This document shows, piece by piece, positions 26,323 to 32,946 of a DNA stretch of 64,000 bases. The translations under genes and the position numbers were made by a program. Positions within the stretch are counted from its first letter, which is position 1. Each line of letters begins with the position of its first letter. Origin of the DNA: Bradyrhizobium sp. Tv2a-2 (GTDB lineage: Bacteria; Pseudomonadota; Alphaproteobacteria; Rhizobiales; Xanthobacteraceae); the NCBI RefSeq assembly GCF_000472425.1, contig NZ_AXAI01000001.1, positions 666,134 to 730,133 on the forward strand. Direction: 5' to 3'. The notes under the pieces are model-generated. The model ran no database searches, was not told the DNA's origin, and worked only from the letters and a program-made list of their open reading frames with translations.

Positions 26323-26373
26323 TTGGCGAGACGATTCCCGGGTATCGCTTCGTTTATGCGGGCTTCGCCGCTC

Positions 26374-27201
26374 TTACCCCTTCCCCTTGGCCGGAGTTGC
26401 GGCCGGTGGCGACAACGCGACTGAAGCTTCGCTGGTGAGCAGGAAAAAGGTGAATGTCTCCTGCAGGTAGAGGCGCACGACGCTGTCGGTATGGCTCAGA
26501 TAGCCAATCGAGACGTCCTGGCCGATCTGCAGGTCGAAATCGCCGCCGCGAGTGGTGAGCACGAAGGCGCCTTCGAGCGCCGGCGCCCAGATGATGTCGT
26601 CCTTGACGAGCTTCTTCACGTGATCGAGCACCGGATAGCCGTTGTCGGTGGTCTCGGCGAGCGCCGTATAGGCGGCAGCGCCGAGCACGACCGAATACGG
26701 GCCGTTGACACCGGCAAGGCGCAGCTTGCTCAGCGCCTGCGCAATCGCGTCAGGATATTCGCGCACATCGGCCGGCAGCGTCATGATCGGATTGCTCGTG
26801 CCCTGCCGGATGCCGCCGATACCGGCCGCCGCATAGCCTTCGAAAATGGCGCGGTCCTCGGCATAGGCAATCTTCTGCGCGGCGTCCTTCGCCGGCTGCC
26901 AGTCGGAATCGTTCGACCCGCGCTCGACGTCGTCGATCTGCTGCCGATCCAACTCGAACGGAACGCGCACTTCGACCAGCGCCCTCACCTCGCGCTGGCG
27001 CGCGAGCACGCCGTCGCCGGGAGCCGCGATGGTCTTGAGATGGCCGGTCCCCACGGCAGAAAGCCCGACGCCGCCCGGCCCGTCGACATCGACCACACGC
27101 CGTCCCGCGAGATAGCGCTTCAGCGTGCGCGTGGTCTCCTCCTCGATCTGCGCCCACGCCGCGTCCGAAATCGGGGCGAGCTCGCGGTGAAGGTTATTCA
27201 T
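26374..27201 (-). CDS. Family 1 encapsulin shell protein (linocin M18-like)
   Basis: The protein has 275 residues, the usual encapsulin size with a slightly longer, Ala/Pro/Lys-rich C-terminus. Family landmarks are MNNLHRELAPISDAAWAQIEEE at the N-terminus (the helix that binds cargo tags), the ARRVVDV strand, NPIMTLPADVREYPDAIAQALSKL, and IGQDVSIGYLSHTDSVVRLYLQETFTFFLLT (HK97-like shell core). Sixty copies should form a capsule of about 24 nm. Its start overlaps the last eight bases of the DyP peroxidase gene, which ends in an encapsulin-targeting tag, so this is a cargo-shell operon. Confidence 0.95.
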   Translation of the reverse strand: MNNLHRELAPISDAAWAQIEEETTRTLKRYLAGRRVVDVDGPGGVGLSAVGTGHLKTIAAPGDGVLARQREVRALVEVRVPFELDRQQIDDVERGSNDSDWQPAKDAAQKIAYAEDRAIFEGYAAAGIGGIRQGTSNPIMTLPADVREYPDAIAQALSKLRLAGVNGPYSVVLGAAAYTALAETTDNGYPVLDHVKKLVKDDIIWAPALEGAFVLTTRGGDFDLQIGQDVSIGYLSHTDSVVRLYLQETFTFFLLTSEASVALSPPAATPAKGKG

Positions 27202-28267
27202 GATTGCGTTCTCCTTTGAGCGAGCCGATGCCGAGTGAGCCGTCGGGACTGTTGCCCGCGGATGATGAGGAATCAGTTGTCGGAGCCGCGGGCGCTGCCG
27301 CCGGCTGTCCGTCGGCAGTGACCGAATCGAGGAACGTTGCCGACGGCACGAAGAACAGCGTTCCCGTCACCGGGCGGCTGAAATCGAGCAGCCGGTCGTA
27401 ATTCCCGGGCGGCTTGCCGATGAACATGTTCTCGATCATCTGCTCGGTCACCCGCGGCGTGCGGCAATAACCGATGAAATAGGTGCCGAACTCGCCGGAG
27501 CCGACCTGGCCGAACGGCATATTGTCGCGCACGATATCGCGCTGCTCGCCATTCTCGGTGATCACGGTGAGCGCGTTGTGTGCCGAACTCGGCTTGACGG
27601 CATCGTCGAGCTCGATGTCGGCCAGCTTGGTGCGCCCGATGATGCGCTCCTGCGTCTCCGTGGGCAGCGCGTTCCAGCCGTCCATGTCATGCACATATTT
27701 CTGCGTGATCACGTAGCTGCCGCCGGCAAAGGCGGGATCCTCCTCGCCGATGATGGCAGCGTCGATCACCTCCTGTCCGCGCGGATTCTCGGTGCCATCG
27801 ACAAAGCCGAGCAGATCGCGGTCATCGAAATAGCGGAAGCCATGGACCTCCTCGACCGCAGTGACCGCCGTGCCCAGCCGCGCCATGATCTGCATCGCCA
27901 TCTCGAAGCACAGATCCATCCGCTTCGAGCGGATGTGAAACAGGAGGTCGCCCGCCGTCGCGACCGCATGGCGCGCGCCGGCCTTGAACTCGCGGAATGG
28001 ATGGAGCTCGGCCGGTCGCGGCTCGCCGAACAGCCGGTCCCACGCCTCGGAGCCGATGCCCATCACGCAGGAGAGGCCTGCTTCGAGATCGCGAAATTCG
28101 ACCGCGCGAATGAGGCCCGCGAGGTCAGCGCAGAACGCGCGCACGGCCGCTTCGCTGTCTGGACCGGGATTGATGGTGACGACAAGGAAAACAGCAGCGC
28201 GCGACAGCGGCGCGGCGACGGGCTGGGCAACCACTCCCGGTTCGTCTCCAGCATTGGGAGCGGCCAT
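27194..28267 (-). CDS. Dye-decolorising peroxidase with encapsulin-targeting C-terminal tag
   Basis: The protein has 357 residues from the ATG at 28267 (GGAG six bases upstream; the preceding in-frame TTG is not needed). The DyP catalytic signature GFVDGTENPRG is intact, with the distal Asp, and the C-terminal domain contains FMIGYCRTPRV-like FIGYCRTPRVTEQMIENMFIG. It ends with a Ser/Gly/Ala linker and DGSLGIGSLKGERNHE, the known cargo-loading peptide that docks inside encapsulins. It should use H2O2 to oxidise organic substrates inside the capsule. The last codons also hold the ribosome binding site of the encapsulin gene. Confidence 0.95.
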   Translation of the reverse strand: MAAPNAGDEPGVVAQPVAAPLSRAAVFLVVTINPGPDSEAAVRAFCADLAGLIRAVEFRDLEAGLSCVMGIGSEAWDRLFGEPRPAELHPFREFKAGARHAVATAGDLLFHIRSKRMDLCFEMAMQIMARLGTAVTAVEEVHGFRYFDDRDLLGFVDGTENPRGQEVIDAAIIGEEDPAFAGGSYVITQKYVHDMDGWNALPTETQERIIGRTKLADIELDDAVKPSSAHNALTVITENGEQRDIVRDNMPFGQVGSGEFGTYFIGYCRTPRVTEQMIENMFIGKPPGNYDRLLDFSRPVTGTLFFVPSATFLDSVTADGQPAAAPAAPTTDSSSSAGNSPDGSLGIGSLKGERNHE

Positions 28268-28339
28268 CAAGAACTCCAGACATCTTCAAGCGGCATCCGG
28301 CAGGGACGCGTCAGCTCTTCTCTATCGCGCTTGTTACAG

Positions 28340-28900
28340 AATTACCATTGCCCGTGCGTGACGTCACCCAGCAAGCCATGTTCTCGCGGCGCGCTCGGCG
28401 TCCGAGTTTTGCATTTTCGTTGGCCCTCGATGTGCAGAGGGCGCAGGGAAGGCCGGGTGCCCGCTGCACCCGTGGGCCCCGCGCGGAAAAAAGTATGCGG
28501 GGCGCGTGAACCACAGGTACAGGCGGATACACTCCGGCCTTCCCTGCGCAATGGTTTACGGCTTATACGTACTCTCCCCGGTGAACCAGCGTTTGCCACC
28601 GTCACCCGCGTGATGCGCAAGCATCATCGCGAGTTTGGCGCCTGCATGGGCGCGCCAGGACCACACGACTTCGCCGTCCGCAGCACGCCTTCACCAGAAC
28701 ATCCGGCGGTTAAAAACCCGCAACTGCCGAAAGCCCAACGAAGCCGGGTCAACGTCGCCTCGCCTTGCGCCGCTGCCGCGTCCATCGCATTCCGTCTCAC
28801 GTTTCGTGACGTTGGCGACACGCCCCTCCGACCGAAACGGAACGGGGCGGAGCATACGGCTGATTTTAGATTTCGGAAAACAGGAATATTTTTGAGCGGA
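28340..28900. repeat. Probable dispersed Bradyrhizobium intergenic repeat block
   Basis: Between the peroxidase gene and the toxin gene (28268-29078) no convincing gene is seen. Minus-strand readings such as SPGRVRISRKPLRREGRSV, GTRPSLRPLHIEGQRK and KSCGPGAPMQAPNS match phrases I recall from many spurious annotated proteins of Bradyrhizobium and Rhodopseudomonas. This points to a repeated non-coding element rather than a gene. Copy number and exact borders cannot be determined here. Confidence 0.45.
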
Positions 28901-29078
28901 GGGATTGACGGGCTTTTGCGAGCGGCGCCCGCCGGGCAAATCAGTTGGCAAGCATAGCGCGCGCAAGGCGCCTGTTTGACCGCGAAGCGTGGGCAGGGCG
29001 ATAAGCGGAGCTTGAACCCCACCATTCGTCCAAAATCGCCTGCTCATCAGGCTACGCCTGCTTGATTATATCTCAAAA

Positions 29079-29420
29079 ATGAGATACAGACTGAACGTGG
29101 TTTGGCGGGTCGAAATCCTCAACGAGGCGGTCGCCGCGGAAATCGGCGCCCTTCCGGCCGATATGCAGGCGCGATTTCTGCGGCTTGCGGAGCGCATCAC
29201 AACGACCGGGTTGGAGAGCCTGGGGGAGCCGCATGTCAAGCACCTGGAAGGGAAACTGTAGGAATTGCGGCTGACGGGTCGCGATGGAATTGCTCGAGCG
29301 CTCTATGTCACGGCGGTTGACCGAAATGTGGTCGTGGTTCGCGCGTTCGTGAAAAAGACGCAAAAAACTCCGCGCTCCGAGATTGAGATCGCCCTGCAGC
29401 GAGCAAAGGAAATCACATGA
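29079..29420 (+). pseudogene. RelE/HigB-like (Gp49 family) toxin gene with an in-frame TAG
   Basis: The frame starting MRYRLNVVWRVEILNEAV runs 60 codons to TAG at 29259-29261 and then continues in the same frame, ELRLTGRDGIARALYVTAVDRNVVVVRAFVKKTQKTP, to a proper stop at 29418-29420. In this phage-derived Gp49-like/HigB family the sequence at the break is GKL-W-ELR, so one change, TGG to TAG, explains the interruption. The 3' end overlaps the antitoxin start (ATGA). The remaining 113-codon frame is otherwise intact, so the mutation looks recent. A sequencing error is possible. Confidence 0.82.
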
Positions 29421-29698
29421 CAATCCCGTTCGAAAAGCTCAAAGCCCGCCTGCTGGCGAATCCTAAGGTCAGAGCAGAATATGACGCTCTCGCTCCGGAG
29501 TTCGAAATCGCGGCGGAGTTGCTTAGGGCTCGCCTGCGCGCAGGTCTCTCGCAAGCCGATCTCGCTGCGCGCATGGGGACCAGCCAATCCGCGATCGCCC
29601 GGCTTGAGAGCGGTCAAACGCTGCCGAGCACGAAGACGCTATTGCGCTATGCGGAGGCAACCGGCAGCAAGTTTCATGTGCGGCTGTCGGCGGCGTGA
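29417..29698 (+). CDS. XRE-family antitoxin (HigA-like)
   Basis: The protein has 93 residues, with a Cro/C1-type helix-turn-helix: LLRARLRAGLSQADLAARMGTSQSAIARLESGQTLPSTKTLLRYAEATG. It starts within the last bases of the toxin frame (ATGA), the usual coupling for HigBA-type modules. It is intact although the toxin carries a stop codon. It would repress the pair and neutralise any suppressed or read-through toxin. Confidence 0.9.
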   Translation: MTIPFEKLKARLLANPKVRAEYDALAPEFEIAAELLRARLRAGLSQADLAARMGTSQSAIARLESGQTLPSTKTLLRYAEATGSKFHVRLSAA

Positions 29699-29755
29699 TG
29701 GGGCCTGAAAAGCACGATGCAATTTTGATTGAAGGTTGGTGTCGGAGTCTGGGTC

Positions 29756-29914
29756 CACCTCTCCCATCGGGAGAGGTCGGGTCGCATCGCAAGATGCGAT
29801 CCGGGTGAGGGGTTACGGTCTCTGGATCATGCCGCGGCCCCTCACCCGGATCGCGCCGGACGATGCTGCGCATCGCCGGGAGCGATCCGACCTCTCCCCT
29901 CTGGGGAGAGGTGG
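29756..29914. repeat. Palindromic dispersed intergenic repeat (CCTCTCCC family)
   Basis: It consists of three nested hairpins: CCTCTCCC-ATC-GGGAGAGG (29758-29776), ATCCGGGTGAGGGG (29799-29812) paired with CCCCTCACCCGGAT (29838-29851), and CCTCTCCCC-TCT-GGGGAGAGG (29891-29911). The whole is a symmetrical element of about 160 bp between the antitoxin and the end of the MFS gene. I recognise the type from alphaproteobacterial intergenic regions. It could act as a bidirectional terminator here, since antitoxin and transporter converge on it. Confidence 0.75.
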
Positions 29915-29966
29915 GCCGCAACACTGGTCGCGTCGCTTCGCTCCATTTGCGAACCGCCGGCGTGAG

Positions 29967-31388
29967 CTATCTCCGCCGCCTGATATAGAAATAGTTCGGC
30001 ACGAGCCCCAGCAGGGCGACGCCCGCCATGATCCACCAGCCGCGATGGAAGGCGGCGACGCGCTCGCTTACGGTGGCGGGGGTGCCGATGATGGCGACGA
30101 ACAGGGCCACGCCGATCGCGAGCGCGGCCTGCCGGATCATGTTGACGACGCCTGAGCCGGTGGCGAACAGGTTCGGCGGCAGCGAACCGGCGCTCACGCC
30201 CATCAGGGTTGGAAAGGTCAGCCCGACGCCGATGCCAACAAGGACCAGCCCGCCGACGATCGTCGGCATGTCCGGCTCGACGCCGATCATGCTCGCCCAG
30301 ACAATCAGGCCGCCCGCGAACAGGATGACGCCTGATGTCACCACACTGGCCGCGCCGAACCGGGCGATCAGCCGTCCGGCAAACAACAACGAAGTGATGG
30401 GCACGCAGAGTGGTCCGGGCGCGATGGCAAGGCCGGTCTTGAGCGCCGACCAGCCCCATGCCGTCTGCTCCCACAGCGCAACCGAAAGCAGCATCGCGCC
30501 GAAGCCCGCGGAATAAGGCGCCATCACCAGCGACGCGCCGGTAAACGCCCGCACCTTGAACAGCGCGGGATCTACGAAGGGATTTTTTGAGCCGACGCAG
30601 TGGCGCACGAATGCAACGAGCGTGACAAGCGCAACCGCGAAGCTGCCGATGACGCCGGCCGACGCCCAGCCCCAGTCACTGGCCTTCACGATGCCAAAAC
30701 TCAGCGCGCCGATGCCGAGCGTCACCAGCAGCGCCGCCCAGGAATTCGGACGCGGCACGTCATGACCCGGCACCTCCGGGAGCTTCCACCATCCGATCAG
30801 GATCGCGACCAGGCCGATGGGTACGTTGACGATGAAGATCCAGCGCCAGCTGATCGTCACCAGCACCCCGCCGGCGAGTGGGCCGAGCGCCGCGGCCAGT
30901 CCGCCGATCGCGGTCCATGTTCGGACAGCGCCGGCGCGGCGGTCGGGAGCAAAGGACGCGAGCAGCAGTCCGAGCGAGGTCGGCGTCATCAGCGCCGCGC
31001 CTGCCGCCTGCACCACGCGAAACGCGACGAGTGTCTCGACGTTGAACGCCGCGGCGCAGGCGGCCGACGCCGCCGTGAACAGCGCGACCCCGAGCAGGAA
31101 GCTCGCATTGCGCCTGTAGCGCTCGACCAGCCGTCCGAAGAACACCAGTAGCGCAGCATAGGCGATGGCGTAGCCGTTCAGCACCCAGGACAGGTCCTCC
31201 AGCGAGGCGCCGCGAAAATCCCGCGCAATGTTCGGCAGGCCGACATTGACGATGAAGAGATCGAGATTGGCAAGGCAGATGCCGACACAGACGATCGCGA
31301 GGACCTGGTTGGGAGTGGCCGCCCCGCGCTGCAGCGCGAAGGCACTGCCGGTGCGCAGATCCATGGTTTCCAGTTCGACATCCGACAT
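29967..31388 (-). CDS. DHA2-family MFS efflux transporter
   Basis: The protein has about 473 residues from the ATG at 31388; ATG 31397 and GTG 31418 are in-frame alternatives, but a promoter predicted at 31453-31425 would start transcription near 31418, favouring an inner start. It has 14-helix DHA2 features: IVCVGICLANLDLFIVNVGLPNIARDF in helix 1, FFGRLVERYRRNASFLLGVALF and GLAAALGPLAGGVLVTISWRWIFIVNVPIG (motif C). It expels drugs or toxic metabolites. A MarR gene is divergent, with twin operators between them. There is no fusion-protein partner here. Confidence 0.9.
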   Translation of the reverse strand: MSDVELETMDLRTGSAFALQRGAATPNQVLAIVCVGICLANLDLFIVNVGLPNIARDFRGASLEDLSWVLNGYAIAYAALLVFFGRLVERYRRNASFLLGVALFTAASAACAAAFNVETLVAFRVVQAAGAALMTPTSLGLLLASFAPDRRAGAVRTWTAIGGLAAALGPLAGGVLVTISWRWIFIVNVPIGLVAILIGWWKLPEVPGHDVPRPNSWAALLVTLGIGALSFGIVKASDWGWASAGVIGSFAVALVTLVAFVRHCVGSKNPFVDPALFKVRAFTGASLVMAPYSAGFGAMLLSVALWEQTAWGWSALKTGLAIAPGPLCVPITSLLFAGRLIARFGAASVVTSGVILFAGGLIVWASMIGVEPDMPTIVGGLVLVGIGVGLTFPTLMGVSAGSLPPNLFATGSGVVNMIRQAALAIGVALFVAIIGTPATVSERVAAFHRGWWIMAGVALLGLVPNYFYIRRRR

Positions 31389-31404
31389 CCTGTCCATCCC
31401 ATTT

Positions 31405-31445
31405 AGATGCATATGCACCTATTGCTATTAAGTGTATATGCATCT
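31405..31445. promoter_or_regulatory. Twin MarR-type operators between the MFS and MarR genes
   Basis: Two near-palindromes with the core TGCATATGCA lie at 31405-31420 and 31430-31445, 25 bp centre to centre; together they also form 14-bp inverted arms (AGATGCATATGCAC and GTGTATATGCATCT). On the minus strand TTGACA (31453-31448), a 17-bp spacer and TAATAG (31430-31425) suggest the transporter promoter, whose spacer holds one site and whose start is covered by the other. The symmetry is seen; binding by the adjacent MarR protein is inferred. Confidence 0.6.
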
Positions 31446-31488
31446 ATTGTCAAGCTTGGCTTGGGCGGGACGCTGATGGAAACAAAGG

Positions 31489-31938
31489 ATGACGGAAAGA
31501 GAAACGGTCCGCTGCAATGTCACGGCCTTCCGCAAGGCGACGCGGCATATCTCGCAGCTCTATGACACGATGCTCGCCGAATCCGGCCTGCGCGCCACCC
31601 AGCGCGCTATTCTCGTCAATGTCGCGCGAGAGGGCTCGCCGACCATGAGCGAACTTGCAGCGGCCCTGGTGCTGGACCGCACAGCGCTCAACCACAATCT
31701 GAAGCCGCTGCAGCGCGATGGCCTGATCGCAATCGCCGCCGACCCTGACGACCGGCGTAGCAAGCGCATCCGGCTCACGCGGCGCGGCGAAGCAAGGCTC
31801 GCGGAATCCGAGGCAGCCTGGAAACGCGCGCAGGACATTTTCGAGACCGCGTTCGGACCGAAGGAAGCGGCGGTGCTGCGCAAAACGCTCACGCTCGTCG
31901 CGTCGCTGGATTTCTCGGCGGCGGGAGAGCCCGTTTGA
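31489..31938 (+). CDS. MarR-family transcriptional regulator
   Basis: The protein has 149 residues. It shows the MarR winged helix: LRATQRAILVNVAREGSPTMSELAAALVLDRTALNHNLKPLQRDGLIAIAADPDDRRSKRIRLTRRGEARL, with the D-D-R-R wing. AAAGG precedes the ATG. It is divergent from a DHA2 pump, with paired palindromes between, so it probably represses both. Its N-terminus contains a Cys (VRCNVTAFRKATRHISQLYD) near the dimer interface, leaving open a thiol-based switch (inference). Confidence 0.92.
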   Translation: MTERETVRCNVTAFRKATRHISQLYDTMLAESGLRATQRAILVNVAREGSPTMSELAAALVLDRTALNHNLKPLQRDGLIAIAADPDDRRSKRIRLTRRGEARLAESEAAWKRAQDIFETAFGPKEAAVLRKTLTLVASLDFSAAGEPV

Positions 31939-32006
31939 TCTTGCCGCTTTTCCAGTCTGAACGCTGACGGCAGCGAGATTTCGTCAAGGTGAGGCGTGCC
32001 CTCTCC

Positions 32007-32234
32007 CTACATGCCGTGACTCTGAAACACGCTGCTGCATGCCTTCGACAGCCGCGCCCGGTGCTGCTGCAGGCACTGCTGGACGGCCGTGTCGTTGCCG
32101 AGCACATTCCGGCAGAAGCGTGAGGCATCGTGAGAGCATGCGCGCTGCTCGTCGGGCGAACCCATATGACCCTGGGCAAAGGCTGAAGATATTGGCGACA
32201 GGACGACGAGAAGCATCAAAGCGATGTTGCGCAT
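32007..32234 (-). CDS. Small secreted cysteine-containing protein
   Basis: The protein has 75 residues from the Met at 32234 (an alternative start at 32252 adds six residues). The N-terminus MRNIALMLLVVLSPISSAFA is a signal peptide. The mature part has four Cys in the pattern C-x7-C-x12-C-x10-C with RACSHDASRFCRNVL and QCLQQHRARLSKACSSVF, which resembles the cysteine-rich (GLTT) repeat found in small alphaproteobacterial periplasmic proteins. Function unknown. It is monocistronic or pairs with the PRC-barrel gene on the same strand 119 bp upstream. Confidence 0.7.
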   Translation of the reverse strand: MRNIALMLLVVLSPISSAFAQGHMGSPDEQRACSHDASRFCRNVLGNDTAVQQCLQQHRARLSKACSSVFQSHGM

Positions 32235-32353
32235 ATATCTGATCCAATCCATGATGAAAGCGCCGCGATACTAGCAAAGTCTGCCTCGCAGCGCGCTGAA
32301 AATTCCGGCCGCGGTTCAGCACCGCGGCCGAGGATAGAGGCAATGGTTTCCCG

Positions 32354-32749
32354 TCAGGACTTCTTGTCCGGCACCCAGGCTGTGCTCGCCTTGTCGTATT
32401 TGAAGCCGGGCGCGTTTTTCAGGCCATCCTTGGTCGCATCCAGCGTCAGCCACCATTTGTCGTTCTTCTTGGTGGTCTTCACATCCGAGAAGGGAACGAT
32501 GACATCCTTCTCGCCCGCGCCCAGGAACCCGCCGACACCGACGACAAGTCCGGTGATCTTTCCGCCCTTGTCGACCAGCACATCATCGATGTCGCCGATC
32601 TTGGTCTCCTTGGGGTCGTAGACCGACTGCTTGTAGTAGTTCGTGACGGTCCAGCTTTCCGACGGCGCGGCACTCATCGTTGTCGAGGCGGCATAGGCGC
32701 TCGTGACGAGAGCGGCAGCCGACAGGCATCCAAGAACAAGCTTCTTCAT
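32354..32749 (-). CDS. Secreted PRC-barrel domain protein
   Basis: The protein has 131 residues from the Met at 32749, which has AGGAGG eight bases before it. The N-terminus MKKLVLGCLSAAALVTSAYA is a signal peptide. The remainder is a PRC-barrel: VYDPKETKIGDIDDVLVDKGGKITGLVVGVGGFLGAGEKDVIVPFSDV. Such periplasmic PRC-barrel proteins are abundant in rhizobia and often belong to stress responses. No catalytic residues are expected. It diverges from the GGDEF-EAL gene (197 bp between the starts). Confidence 0.88.
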   Translation of the reverse strand: MKKLVLGCLSAAALVTSAYAASTTMSAAPSESWTVTNYYKQSVYDPKETKIGDIDDVLVDKGGKITGLVVGVGGFLGAGEKDVIVPFSDVKTTKKNDKWWLTLDATKDGLKNAPGFKYDKASTAWVPDKKS

Positions 32750-32946
32750 ATGGTCCTCCTCCAAAAGGGTCGGCCGGATAACGGTGTCTGAAACGCGATG
32801 TTCCGGACGGGAAACCAGAACACAGCAAAAGAGCTGCCGGCGACTATCATGGCCAGAGCAAGCCAATGATTAATGGTTCCCTAACCCTCCTTGCTAACTC
32901 AGCCTTGGCGTTTCCCCGCCATATTCGGCGCGAGGGGGAGGGATCG

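Noticed and set aside
27578..28957. A 459-codon plus-strand frame over the DyP gene and the repeat block
   Set aside because: It spans the antisense of the peroxidase and non-coding repeat sequence; neither part looks like protein.
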